From Angomonas deanei (lineage: Eukaryota > Euglenozoa > Kinetoplastea > Trypanosomatida > Trypanosomatidae), in assembly GCA_903995115.1 (NCBI GenBank), contig LR877172.1, forward strand, positions 292,001 to 356,000: a stretch of DNA of 64,000 nucleotides, read 5' to 3'. The position numbers and the translations under genes were made by a program. The notes under the pieces are model-generated. The model had not been told where the DNA came from and did not search any database. It saw only the letters and a program-made list of their open reading frames with translations. Positions 18,970-28,112 of this stretch are shown here, one piece after another. The number at the start of each line of letters is the position of its first letter. Position 1 is the stretch's first letter.

Positions 18970-19713
18970 TTACTCCTGGTCCGCCTGGCGCTTCTTCTTG
19001 GCGGCCTCCTCTTCCCTTTCCTTCTCTACCACCACTACAAACTTTTGCAGTTCCTCCTCGGAAATATACTCGGAGTGGTGGTGCTTCAATATAAGCAGTT
19101 CCACATTCTTGGACCCGCTTTCTACCACTTCTAACAGAGATTTGATGGCGAAATGCACGCACTCCTCTCGCGTCATGTCATTCTTGTACGTCTTCTCCAT
19201 GTACTCTATCATACTCTGATCGTGACGGCCGATCGCCACCGCCCGCCAGGCGGAGCTCATACCGGAGGGGTCCGTTTTCCACAGGTTGGGGCGGCCGTCC
19301 TCGTTGAAGCCACCAATGATAGAGGAGACACCGAAGGGGCGACTGCCACCGCTCTGGGTGGACTTTTGCTGAATCTGAGCGACGAAGCGGACGAGGAGGT
19401 CGACGTCGACGGCATCTTCGTAGTTGAGGCGGAACCGCTGGCACTCCAGCTGCGCCTTGTTGATGAGCACTCTAGCATCCGCGGAGAGGCCGGCAAAGGC
19501 GAGAAAGATGTGATCGTCGACCTGGACAATCTTGCGGATCGTGCGGCTCTCCTGCAGCTTTTGGGCGGAGCGCTTCTCTACGGCAATCACGATGCAGTCC
19601 TTGCCCATCACGCCTACCGCCGCCAGACCCTTCTTGACGGCCTCCTGGGCGTACTCCACTTGGAAGAGATGTCCATCAGGGGAGAAGACGGTGAGTGCGC
19701 GATCGTAGCTCAT
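18970..19713 (-). CDS. Proteasome subunit alpha type-7 (alpha-4)
   Basis: The 247-residue protein is the usual length for a 20S proteasome alpha subunit. It begins MSYDRALTVFSPDGHLFQVE, the alpha-subunit signature (YDraltvFSPdGhlfQVEYA), followed by the alpha-specific helix and the AVEKRS and GLSADAR segments. The region RPFGVSSIIGGF is typical of the PSMA7/alpha-4 type. The C-terminus is a charged helix rich in Lys and Glu. Alpha subunits form the outer rings of the core particle and are non-catalytic. The start ATG at 19713 is fixed by the conserved N-terminus. It is an ordinary housekeeping gene of the array. Confidence 0.93.
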   Translation of the reverse strand: MSYDRALTVFSPDGHLFQVEYAQEAVKKGLAAVGVMGKDCIVIAVEKRSAQKLQESRTIRKIVQVDDHIFLAFAGLSADARVLINKAQLECQRFRLNYEDAVDVDLLVRFVAQIQQKSTQSGGSRPFGVSSIIGGFNEDGRPNLWKTDPSGMSSAWRAVAIGRHDQSMIEYMEKTYKNDMTREECVHFAIKSLLEVVESGSKNVELLILKHHHSEYISEEELQKFVVVVEKEREEEAAKKKRQADQE

Positions 19714-19912
19714 GGGTGGATTTTATTTCCTTTTGAATAATACTTTTTTCAAATGGAGAGAGAGAGAGAGATAATAGGAATAAACGAGCTACAACAGGCC
19801 ACTTCAATACAACACTAAAATAAGTTTTTCTGGTTGCCCAAAAGTAAAACACAATTGATTGTTACAACGTGAAAGCAGTTTTTTATCATTCAACATTTCT
19901 CTACACCATCCG

Positions 19913-20899
19913 TTACGTGTAGAGAAATGTTGGTTGTATCTGATAGTCGGACCCCAACAGTGCCGAGCGGACCCCTTCCACAGGGCACGGCGGGGTGTGC
20001 GGCATAGGGACCTCGCGGTAGACCCCTCTCGCTCTGTCCAGCTGGTAAAAGACACTCACAGGAGGACACAAAGAACACTTCACGACCCGCAACTCCAGCA
20101 GTGGCCCTTCCTCCGTCTGCGTGTACTCCTTCAGGGACAGTCGTGTGTGGACCGAGTGCTGCAGCAGCCGGCCGAGCTCTCCCGCCGCCTGTGCGTCTAC
20201 CCCCGCAGCGCTCTTGTTGGTGATAAGGAGGACCGCCATGTGACAGGCGCCGGCTATCCGCTTCAGTGCGTGCGTTACCTCTGCGACGGCGGTCTGTCGG
20301 GCGAGGAGCTCCTCCCTTCCTCCCATGTAACTGGTGTTGACCATGTGCGTAAAGTTATCAATCACCATCAGCCGTATAGGTGTGCTCCCCAGGACGTGGT
20401 GCCGCTCCAGGTAGGGGCCCAGCTCCGCTAGGCGCTCCCGGAAGTGCTCTAGGGTGGGAGCGTGCAGGCACCGGAAGCGGTGAGACACCCGACGGAACTC
20501 GTCTACCCCTAAGAGCCGTTCTCCCATCTCCGGCGCCCCTGTCGTACCGGCGGTACGGTCGGTGTGGACCCACAGCACAGACTGCGCCTCCGCCAAGGTC
20601 TGCACCGCCCACTGCACCGGCAGCCCCGGCGGACACCCCGAGGTGGTGAACAGCTCTGTGAGCCAACCTGTCCGCAGTCCCCCTAATAGGTGTTGGTCGA
20701 GGGTGCTGCTGCTGGTGGGTACACTACCGGAGGACTGCTGAGCGAGGGACCTCAGCGGCTGTATCGCCCCCACCCATGCAGTGGCGGCCTCCTCTCCTGC
20801 ATCTTCTAGTGCGCAGCGTGCCTGACGCAAACTGCGGTTGCCGCTCAGCATGAGTTGTCGCTCCGACTGCTGAAAGAGGTCTAAACCACCGGTGTTCAT
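19913..20899 (-). CDS. RAD51-paralogue-like RecA-fold protein
   Basis: The 328-residue protein contains a RecA-type core: LLGGLRTGWLTEL (the start of a RecA core), RLMVIDNFTHM (Walker B, Asp about 181) and a following helix-strand with HALKRIAGACHMAVLLITN, matching the Rad51-family LArxfgvAVvvtNQ block. The Walker A site, expected after TEL, reads FTTSGCPPGLPVQ and lacks GKT. RAD51 paralogues support homologous recombination by aiding RAD51 filament assembly, and some use little or no ATPase activity. Which paralogue this is cannot be decided by eye. The start ATG at 20899 has no competing ATG near the core. Confidence 0.65.
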   Translation of the reverse strand: MNTGGLDLFQQSERQLMLSGNRSLRQARCALEDAGEEAATAWVGAIQPLRSLAQQSSGSVPTSSSTLDQHLLGGLRTGWLTELFTTSGCPPGLPVQWAVQTLAEAQSVLWVHTDRTAGTTGAPEMGERLLGVDEFRRVSHRFRCLHAPTLEHFRERLAELGPYLERHHVLGSTPIRLMVIDNFTHMVNTSYMGGREELLARQTAVAEVTHALKRIAGACHMAVLLITNKSAAGVDAQAAGELGRLLQHSVHTRLSLKEYTQTEEGPLLELRVVKCSLCPPVSVFYQLDRARGVYREVPMPHTPPCPVEGVRSALLGSDYQIQPTFLYT

Positions 20900-21299
20900 C
20901 TGTCTTTGTGTACGTATAGGAACACTTGAGAGAAGAGAAGAGAGGGAGAACGCAGTTGTGATTCTGTTTTTGTTGTGTCAGTAGTGACGCATACATCAAC
21001 GATCAGATTTTTTTTTTGAATACACAAACAATATTTCGGCGGTTTCACATACGTGAAACAAAAGAATCGGCAGTTTGGAAGAAAGTGAGAAACAGTGATA
21101 GTTCTACGTTCCTTCCCGGCATGGAGAAATAATAATAAAAATTAAAGTGCTTAAAGTTTAGGTGTCATGTGATTATTTTATTGGTATAATAAAACGGTGA
21201 ACAGTACTCTAGTAGTGAAGATAAAATAAAAACGGAAAGAATACAAAAACATTGTTTATTCGTTATCCTACATTTTAAAATGGAGAGACGTGCATTCGC
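20900..21299. other. Intergenic spacer
   Basis: About 400 bases of AT-rich spacer without a recognised gene; it separates the RAD51-like gene from the pterin dehydratase gene. Confidence 0.6.
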
Positions 21300-21644
21300 T
21301 TACTTTTTCTTGGTATACTTGGCGTAGGTCTCGTTCATCACCTTCGCGAGGTCCACATCCTTCTGCGAAACGGCATTCCCGGCGTCATGCGTCGTGAGCT
21401 TCACATGCACGCGGTTGTACACGTTCAACCACATGGGATGGTGGCCCATCTTCTCGCACACCGGCGCCACCTCTTGCATGAACTTCATGGCGGCCACAAA
21501 GTCCACAAAGAGTAGGTCGCGCTCAATGTGACGGGTGGAGTTCCCATCCATCTTCCACCCAGGCAGGGTGAGCAGGGCGCTGGTGACGGCGGGGGCGGAG
21601 AGGGGAGGGACGGCGAGCAGTCTGGCGGCGGAGCGACGAAACAT
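21300..21644 (-). CDS. Pterin-4-alpha-carbinolamine dehydratase
   Basis: Starting at the ATG at 21644 (MFRRSAARLL) the protein has 114 residues; the longer open frame to 21851 only adds translated pyrimidine tract. It carries the family motif GHHPMW (His 68, His 69, Pro 70) and the following VYNRVHVKLTTHD and VSQKDVDLA, which match pterin carbinolamine dehydratases. These enzymes dehydrate 4a-hydroxytetrahydropterin, regenerating the cofactor of aromatic amino acid hydroxylases. The first 20 residues contain Arg, Ser and Ala but no acid, so a mitochondrial targeting peptide is plausible. Trypanosomatids are pterin auxotrophs, which makes pterin recycling relevant to them. Confidence 0.88.
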   Translation of the reverse strand: MFRRSAARLLAVPPLSAPAVTSALLTLPGWKMDGNSTRHIERDLLFVDFVAAMKFMQEVAPVCEKMGHHPMWLNVYNRVHVKLTTHDAGNAVSQKDVDLAKVMNETYAKYTKKK

Positions 21645-21978
21645 TGTGGACAGTAACCTGAAATGAAAATCTAAAGGAAAAGATGGAGGAGGAGAATAAG
21701 GATTATTTACGCGGAATGAGATACAAAGAAGGAATTCGGGCAATGACTTCCATCGGAGAACACCACCAATATTTACACACCTTAGAAAAAACTCGATAAA
21801 AAAGGCTTTTTCTTTTTTGAAATTAGCTCCGGGGGGAAAAAAAAAAAACATGTTCTCACCCCCCCTATAATGCGCTTAATTAATGTATATCTTTTTTTTT
21901 TTTTCATTTTTAGCCATGATGGATATTATTACTATTCTCTTACAAGAATATTATTACTCTCTTTTTTTTTGTACGAAC

Positions 21979-23268
21979 TTAGACCTCCTCCTTCTTCTTA
22001 ATCATACGCAGGTTCTGCCACATGAAGTGCGACTCCTCCACTATGCGCATCGTGAACGCCTTATCCTTGAACTCACCGTCGTAGGCGAACTTATTCTCCA
22101 CGCCTCCCTGACAGATTTTGTACACACGGAACCACTCACGGAGGGCGTCGAGGCAGCCGGGGAGGTGCTTGGGGATGTCGTGGATATCCTTGATGAAGCG
22201 GGCGACAGGGTCGTTGACACTGATGCAAATGACCTTCCAGTCCATCTGCCCGTCGTCGATCATCCCCAGTACGCCCAGCACACGGACGGGGTGCACCTCC
22301 CCTACCCGCATCTGCCGCATACCAATCTCCACGCCGTCGATGGGGTCATTGTCGCCGTAGGCACCGTCCTCGAACACCACCTCTGTACTCTCCCACGTCT
22401 GGGGGAAGGCACCGTAGTTCCACATCATGTCGCCGTGTTTGTAGAAGCGAGGGACACCGTTCTTGATATCCTGCTTAATAGGGTTGAATGGCTCCCCGGT
22501 CGCGATCTCGAACTTGGCGCGGGTCCACTTGGGGATTTCACAGATGAAGTTGTAACGGTTGGCGATGGTATTCTCCGGCTTGGTACGGACGGGGTCGCGC
22601 ACCCAGAGCGGGATGTCGTGCCAGGGGCTGATCTGACGGACTAGGTTGGTCTCCAGATCCTTGAAGTAGTACTGCACGCGGTAGCTAGGGGTGAAGATCT
22701 GACCTTCCTCCTTGATCTTGAGCTGCTGCTGGTGGTAGGGGACGGAGAAGTCGGCGGACACCATGGAGAAGGTGGACTGCGGCAGGTTCTTATCCGCGTT
22801 GACTTCCCACCAGTCCCACAACTTTTCAAACGTCACCTTGCCGTCGTCACTCTTGAGCGACTCGTACATGCGCTTCATCTCCTCCTTGGACGAGTCGTGA
22901 CCTACGTACGCACAGAACTCCTTCAGCTTGTCCTCGTCGAGGTGACCTTTCTGCTGCACATCGAACGCCGCAAACATTCTTCGGGCAATCTTCTTCTGGA
23001 CCGATGCGTCTAGCTCCTCCTTGGAGTACGCGGCCAGATCATACTCGGTCACCTTCTTGCCGTCACCGGTAGCGGGGAACGTCTCGGAGGATTCTTCCTT
23101 GGCGTTTTTCAGGCCGGTACCGAACTGCTTCACCGGCGCCGAACCGTCCTTCACCTCCTTTGTGGTGGGCGACATGACGCCCAAGACGTCGTCTACGCTG
23201 TCGGCCTGCAGACTTCCCGAGAAGAAGAGGTCCGCGGCGTGTGCCTGTCGGGCTGGGTATCCTTCCAT
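21979..23268 (-). CDS. EF-hand soluble inorganic pyrophosphatase (acidocalcisomal VSP type)
   Basis: The ATG at 23268 (MEGYPARQAHAADLFF) is preferred over the one at 23313, whose first 15 residues are hydrophobic translation of spacer; this gives 429 residues. An N-terminal region of about 165 residues includes an EF-hand-like module (MFAAFDVQQKGHLDEDKL, then DDGKVTFEKLWDWW). The C-terminal family I pyrophosphatase domain has the signature DNDPID (about residues 306-311) and downstream DDGQMDWKVI. Enzymes of this build hydrolyse pyrophosphate, and in trypanosomatids also short polyphosphate, in acidocalcisomes, and matter for osmotic and phosphate balance. Length and architecture agree well with that family. 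Confidence 0.9.
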   Translation of the reverse strand: MEGYPARQAHAADLFFSGSLQADSVDDVLGVMSPTTKEVKDGSAPVKQFGTGLKNAKEESSETFPATGDGKKVTEYDLAAYSKEELDASVQKKIARRMFAAFDVQQKGHLDEDKLKEFCAYVGHDSSKEEMKRMYESLKSDDGKVTFEKLWDWWEVNADKNLPQSTFSMVSADFSVPYHQQQLKIKEEGQIFTPSYRVQYYFKDLETNLVRQISPWHDIPLWVRDPVRTKPENTIANRYNFICEIPKWTRAKFEIATGEPFNPIKQDIKNGVPRFYKHGDMMWNYGAFPQTWESTEVVFEDGAYGDNDPIDGVEIGMRQMRVGEVHPVRVLGVLGMIDDGQMDWKVICISVNDPVARFIKDIHDIPKHLPGCLDALREWFRVYKICQGGVENKFAYDGEFKDKAFTMRIVEESHFMWQNLRMIKKKEEV

Positions 23269-23452
23269 AAGTACTAAAGTATATATAAGAATCAAAAAAA
23301 CTAACTTAACCAACTACGAAGAGAGTGAGGGAGAGGAGATACTTTGAAGAGGCAGGAGAGTCATAAAATGACTTTGCCAACAGGTGCGCTCCACCTTTTT
23401 TTTTTCTTTTATTCGTTGTTAAGGATTGACTATACAATGGATGGTATCCAAT

Positions 23453-23881
23453 TCATACCTTACGCGCGTAATCCAGTTTCGCCTCCATCCGCACAATCGT
23501 CTCTTTCCGTCTGGCAATCTCCATTCTAAAGTACTCAATGAGCGCCATTCGCCCAGTCTGAGACAACTTACTGCGGATAGCCGTCTGTATCTGACCAACC
23601 AGCCGTGTCAGGTCCGTCAGTGCCACCTCCACCTCCTCCTCCCTCTGATCCTCCTCCGCCGTGTAGCTGTGAATGGAGAGTTGGATCAGCCTATTGTAGA
23701 GGGACTGCAGCTCATCAATGAGTTGTAGTATTTCCACCGTCGGCACTAACGGGGGGACGGTGGCATCGGGCGGCTCGGCGTGGGGGGTGGGGTCTATTTT
23801 TGAAGTCAGTTGTTTTAAGGATTCCGGTACCACCAACTCGGGGCGTGCGGTAGCGCCCTTCTGTGGTGGACTAGCACTCAT
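23453..23881 (-). CDS. Small coiled-coil protein, unrecognised
   Basis: From the ATG at 23881 (MSASPPQKGA) the product is 142 residues; the longer frame upstream translates a poly-A/T tract. The N-terminal 50 residues are Pro-rich. Residues about 50-142 form two amphipathic helical stretches with heptad-like leucines (EILQLIDELQSLYNRLIQL and a basic C-terminal helix with EIARRKETIVRMEAKL). The size and two-helix form recall small subunits of Mediator or tethering complexes, but no family motif was recognised and no function is assigned. Confidence 0.7.
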   Translation of the reverse strand: MSASPPQKGATARPELVVPESLKQLTSKIDPTPHAEPPDATVPPLVPTVEILQLIDELQSLYNRLIQLSIHSYTAEEDQREEEVEVALTDLTRLVGQIQTAIRSKLSQTGRMALIEYFRMEIARRKETIVRMEAKLDYARKV

Positions 23882-24079
23882 GAAGAGATGTTTTTTTTTT
23901 TTTAATTCTGTCCTACATTTTTTTTCAAAGAGTGGAGGAGATGAATGTTTTCTTGGGGACAATAGCATAACGGCAGGAAGCGTTGTTTGACTTCTCAATC
24001 TTGTTTTCTTTTCCTACTATTTGTCTGTGAAAATACATGAATATACAAACACACGCACCGACTTCCGCTGAGGACTCTA

Positions 24080-25057
24080 TTAGTGCTTTTCTTTCTGCTC
24101 TCTGTTCCGTCGTAGGTGCCGTTCTACACTCTTTAGCAATTTTTCACTTGTGATTTGATCGTTCTCCGTTAAGATCAGTTCCACTAATGTTTTATTCTTT
24201 TTGAGCGCGTCCACAAATTCCTTGACCCCTTTGTCGGTGATGGCATTATGCGACAGGTCCATCTGCTCTACGGTGCAGGTCTTTTCCTCTAATATCCGCG
24301 CCACTGCCGCCGCGTCGTGGTCGGTGAGTTGGGCGTAACGACACACAAACAGTTTAATATGAAACAGTAGACCCCCGTCCAAGTACAGTAGCGGCGCAAT
24401 GTACGCGAGGCACAATCGCCGCTGGGCGATATCCTGCCGTGTCTTGAGAGGGGTCTTGGTGAAGGGGATGCGCTCGTCGGGGAAGAAGCGCATGGAGCGG
24501 GGGGAGGGGACGGGATTGCCGTCGTGGTCGAACTCGGTTGGCGGCCCTGACGGTCCCACCGTCCCCAACACCGTATGACTAAGATCGATGGCAGTAATCG
24601 TGTCGGTGGCATTATTGTGGCGCAAATTGCCCAAAATATAAGAGACCAACACGACAAGCGAGGAGGGCGATGTAATGTTCGTACAGTCGCAGAGACCGTT
24701 CACGATGCGTGCCTGTATCTCTTCCTCCCTGTTCGGTGCCGTCAGTGCCCGCGACACCGGCCCCAATGGTGCCCCGTCCGCCACATCCCCTAGGAGAGAC
24801 CCCATCAGGTGCTGCTTGAGATCTTTCGCCTTCTCATGGACATTGTGATCGTCTACCGTGTCCGGCCGCGGTGCCTGACGGGAGCGCTCCTCTCTGCCGG
24901 CAACACCGTCTTCATATGTGTAATAAATGACACACTTTTCCTGGTTAATACGAAGTGGATAGTTTTTGCTGAGACGATACGCCTCTGGGATGAAATAGTC
25001 GATGGCGTTGTCATTTCCGGGTAACTCGTTGTGATGATTTTCAGAAGGAAAATGCAT
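24080..25057 (-). CDS. Leucine-rich-repeat protein
   Basis: The first ATG in frame is at 25057 (MHFPSENHHN); the frame upstream starts with TTG. The 325-residue protein has a unique N-terminal half and a C-terminal half with ribonuclease-inhibitor-type LRR units, for example VEQMDLSHNAITDKGVKEF and VELILTENDQITSEKL, and an earlier unit ending in TITAIDLSHT. It ends in a basic tail. Such proteins are common in kinetoplastids, often flagellar or regulatory, but no partner is evident. Confidence 0.75.
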   Translation of the reverse strand: MHFPSENHHNELPGNDNAIDYFIPEAYRLSKNYPLRINQEKCVIYYTYEDGVAGREERSRQAPRPDTVDDHNVHEKAKDLKQHLMGSLLGDVADGAPLGPVSRALTAPNREEEIQARIVNGLCDCTNITSPSSLVVLVSYILGNLRHNNATDTITAIDLSHTVLGTVGPSGPPTEFDHDGNPVPSPRSMRFFPDERIPFTKTPLKTRQDIAQRRLCLAYIAPLLYLDGGLLFHIKLFVCRYAQLTDHDAAAVARILEEKTCTVEQMDLSHNAITDKGVKEFVDALKKNKTLVELILTENDQITSEKLLKSVERHLRRNREQKEKH

Positions 25058-25243
25058 TTGGTTCAACTTCTTTTTTATTTATTCCCCCATTATCGCTTTA
25101 AAAGTAAAAATAGAAGCAGAAAGTAAAATATTTGAGAAACACACCGATGTTTACGCCACATAACTTGTACACCAATGACCACAGGTTTTCCTATTTTACT
25201 GTATGTTTTTTTTTTTTTTTTTATCATTAAGTATTATATATCC

Positions 25244-25834
25244 TTACGCACTAATGTGGGAGGCACTCAAGATAGGGTTCATCCACAGACCGTCACCGAG
25301 GTGGTGCACATTCTCAATGCAAGGCCCTTTATTCTTGGACCTGATCTCCTCCGGTGACATCATCATCGTCCCCACCGCGACGGCGTGCTCCTTACCCTCC
25401 ACATACACGGCCACCACATCGCCCTCCTTCGCCTTGTCCGACAGCTGACCACCCTCGGAGGTGAGTCCTTGGCACATGATGTTAGCGCCGGACACTACAT
25501 ACTTGCAGCCGCCAATGTCCACCTGCTGTGCTTCCAGTATAAAAGGATACTTGTGCAGTAGCTTGAGGTGGGGCATGTACGGCCCTCCGTGGTAGTTGAA
25601 GAAGAGCACCTCCGGCTGGGAGCTCACCAGCGTAATACAGTGAATCTGACCCTGGCACCGGATCTCATAAATATCACTCTTTTTCGGTAAAATCTCCTCC
25701 CAGTACTCCTCTAGAGATGGGAACTGTGCCTTCAGTTCCTTTCGCACCTGCTGCTGCTCCTTCTGACTACTGGTCGCGATCTGCGCCACGTTCGCTAACG
25801 TAAACTTTTTGAATAAGTCTGCGGAGGTTGACAT
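25244..25834 (-). CDS. MCTS1/Tma20-like PUA-domain protein
   Basis: The 196-residue protein matches the length and layout of MCT-1/Tma20. An N-terminal domain contains LKAQFPSLEEYWEEILPKK. A C-terminal PUA domain (about residues 95-190) contains YPFILEAQQVDIGGCKYVVSGANIMCQGL in two adjoining blocks and ends in HHLGDGLWM. In other eukaryotes this protein pairs with DENR/Tma22 on the 40S subunit and promotes recycling and reinitiation. The start ATG at 25834 fits the conserved N-terminus (FKKFT). Confidence 0.9.
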   Translation of the reverse strand: MSTSADLFKKFTLANVAQIATSSQKEQQQVRKELKAQFPSLEEYWEEILPKKSDIYEIRCQGQIHCITLVSSQPEVLFFNYHGGPYMPHLKLLHKYPFILEAQQVDIGGCKYVVSGANIMCQGLTSEGGQLSDKAKEGDVVAVYVEGKEHAVAVGTMMMSPEEIRSKNKGPCIENVHHLGDGLWMNPILSASHISA

Positions 25835-26039
25835 ATCGTAACTTTTCTTTTTCTTTTCTTTTGAAATAAAAAAACAAAGATAAAGTAAGATATTTCAAAG
25901 GTGCTCTTTGCGGCAATAGGTTGTATTCCCATCACACAGTCACTCCAACAACAACAAACATAGAAACCAAAAATTAAACAGTCTATGAGAATCATTTTTT
26001 CATTCTATATGAATTATGGCAATTTATTGTTTTAAAAAT

Positions 26040-27878
26040 CTATTGTTTTTGATTGCTCTCTGCCGCGTCTTCATCCATGAGCGCCTTCAACTCCCTCTGT
26101 GCATCTTGTAGCATAGAAGCAGACTGACTGCCGTGCTCCGATGAAGCGTACTTGCTGTTGCACTTGTGCTTGGGGAGCATGCGCGCCACCACCTTCGCCC
26201 CGCACTTGTCACAGGGGACGACGCGGAACTCACAGTTGGTCTCATGGCTGTACAGGTCGCCCTTTGAGAAGCGCTGATGGCAAAAGATACACGCGACCGG
26301 TTCGTCCGCGTCGTGTCGGTCTGGGGTCGAGGGATCCTCCTGACCAGAGGGAAATTGCTTCCCCCCTCTTACCGGGCTAGAGTGCCTCGATGCGTCCGCC
26401 GAGTCCCCCATGTAACTGTCCATGGCGCTCGGCTGACGCACAAAGACCCCAATCGGCTGATCCTCATTGTACGGACTGTACCCGCTGGAGACGAGGGGGG
26501 CGGCCGGCGGGCGGGCGAGGGTGTCTTCCAGCGGCTCACGGTCCATGCTGATGTAGGAGCTAGACATTTGCACCGACGCCGGACGCGCATTCGACGACTC
26601 GCGCTGGAATGGCTTGTTGGGAAGGGACTTGGCGGAGGCCGGTCGTGGGAGTGACTTGGGTCGACCAGTGATTGGCCGGTCTGATCTAGCGGAGAGGGGG
26701 ACGGCACGCGGTGGCGATGCCTTCTTCTGCTCCTCTGTCGTTTTAATCTGCTCCGATACCTTGTTTTCTATTTCCGTCTTCATTTGTTGAATCGTCTCCA
26801 AACACTCCTCCTTCAGCTGCCGCTGCCCATTCTGCAAGGAACTGACCATCTCCTCGAGCTGCCTGGACTGACGGGTCAGGTCACTGTCGGTACGCTGATT
26901 CAGGCTCGTGATCTGCCGCTCGACATTGTCGGTGAGTTTCTTCACATTATCGGAAACTAGCTCGAGCTGCTTCTGTACAATCATACTCACGTCGCTCACA
27001 GGTGCTGGGGCCGGCTGCTGCTGAACCACCATCTGGGGCGGTGGGGTGCTGCGCTGGGTTTGGAGGTCCAACAGGTGTGTGAGCAAGTAGTCCTCCTCCA
27101 GCCTGCTTCGTGCAAACCAACGACTCTTGGGGTGATGACGATGGCTGCGAGACTCTGTCGTGCTGCTCTCTGTGAAGGAAGTGGTGTCCGAGGCGGCGAC
27201 CCTCTTTTTGCGTTTTGCCTGGCACACCGGGCACCGTGGACGACCTTTGTGATCCACCACCCACCGTACGCCATTGTCGTCCACGTACGGGTTTTCAGGT
27301 ACCGGCATGTGCGGTGTCATTTGTGCTTGAAGCGCCTTGGAGTGAAACCGATCACCTTGCTTCTCGAGACGATCCACCAACTCCGCGCTGCGGGATCGCT
27401 CCGCCTTGAGCTGCTTCTGAAGTAAATCGACCGCCGTTTCCATTTGTGAGAGTGACTTGGTCAGTCCGCTACTACTCATCTGAAGAGTCTCATTCTCTCG
27501 CATCACCCCCTCCAACTTGCTTTTCACCCGTTTATTTTTCATCTCCAGCTCCGCCACATACCGCGAGGTGACTGTTGACACTGCCCCCTTATTCTGGGTT
27601 TCCACCAGCTCTTCCTTGAGCACATTCTGCGACCAGAGGGCAAACTGCAGCCCCATCTGAAACAACTGAAGGAGTTGCACCAGGTCGGTATCCGTTCCTT
27701 CCCTCACCGTGAGCAGCGAGATGGAGCTGTTGGCGAGGGAGGCGATGAGGTTGGCGAGGAAACGGAGGTCCGGCTCCTCTGCTCTAAAGGAGGCCACGTC
27801 TATCCTTCGTAGCGTCGGCCACGACAGCTCGCCCCCTCCGCTCGTGTAACGGAACCGTTTGATTTTTTCAATACTCAT
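26040..27878 (-). CDS. DZIP1-like coiled-coil zinc-finger protein
   Basis: The ATG at 27878 (MSIEKIKRFRYTSGG) gives 612 residues; an upstream ATG at 27947 adds only spacer-like residues. The N-terminus (FRYTSGGGELSWPTLRRIDV) fits the DZIP1 N-terminal domain, followed by coiled coil to about residue 195. A GVRWVVDHKGRPRCPVCQ segment gives a first Cys pair, then come a second coiled coil (about 315-400) and a Ser/Pro-rich stretch. Near the C-terminus two Cys/His modules appear: CIFCHQRFSKGDLYSHETNC and CDKCGAKVVARMLPKHKC. DZIP1 family proteins act at basal bodies and the ciliary transition zone, so a basal-body role in the flagellum is likely by family. Confidence 0.65.
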   Translation of the reverse strand: MSIEKIKRFRYTSGGGELSWPTLRRIDVASFRAEEPDLRFLANLIASLANSSISLLTVREGTDTDLVQLLQLFQMGLQFALWSQNVLKEELVETQNKGAVSTVTSRYVAELEMKNKRVKSKLEGVMRENETLQMSSSGLTKSLSQMETAVDLLQKQLKAERSRSAELVDRLEKQGDRFHSKALQAQMTPHMPVPENPYVDDNGVRWVVDHKGRPRCPVCQAKRKKRVAASDTTSFTESSTTESRSHRHHPKSRWFARSRLEEDYLLTHLLDLQTQRSTPPPQMVVQQQPAPAPVSDVSMIVQKQLELVSDNVKKLTDNVERQITSLNQRTDSDLTRQSRQLEEMVSSLQNGQRQLKEECLETIQQMKTEIENKVSEQIKTTEEQKKASPPRAVPLSARSDRPITGRPKSLPRPASAKSLPNKPFQRESSNARPASVQMSSSYISMDREPLEDTLARPPAAPLVSSGYSPYNEDQPIGVFVRQPSAMDSYMGDSADASRHSSPVRGGKQFPSGQEDPSTPDRHDADEPVACIFCHQRFSKGDLYSHETNCEFRVVPCDKCGAKVVARMLPKHKCNSKYASSEHGSQSASMLQDAQRELKALMDEDAAESNQKQ

Positions 27879-28112
27879 TCTGCTAAATAAAGGAAATGAA
27901 GGAGATGCGTGCAGTATCTGGTATATTGGTTCGACAACAGGAAACAACCAGCTGCCAACAAAGAGTAAACGGTCGTTTTTTTTTTTTTATAAATGGGGAG
28001 TATACAATGATTCTTTTTTCTTTTTTGCAAAGCAACACAACAAGGGAAAGCCCGAATATAAAAGGGGGTAAAAAAAAACTCGCATATAAATATACAAAAA
28101 GGGACTAATGGT

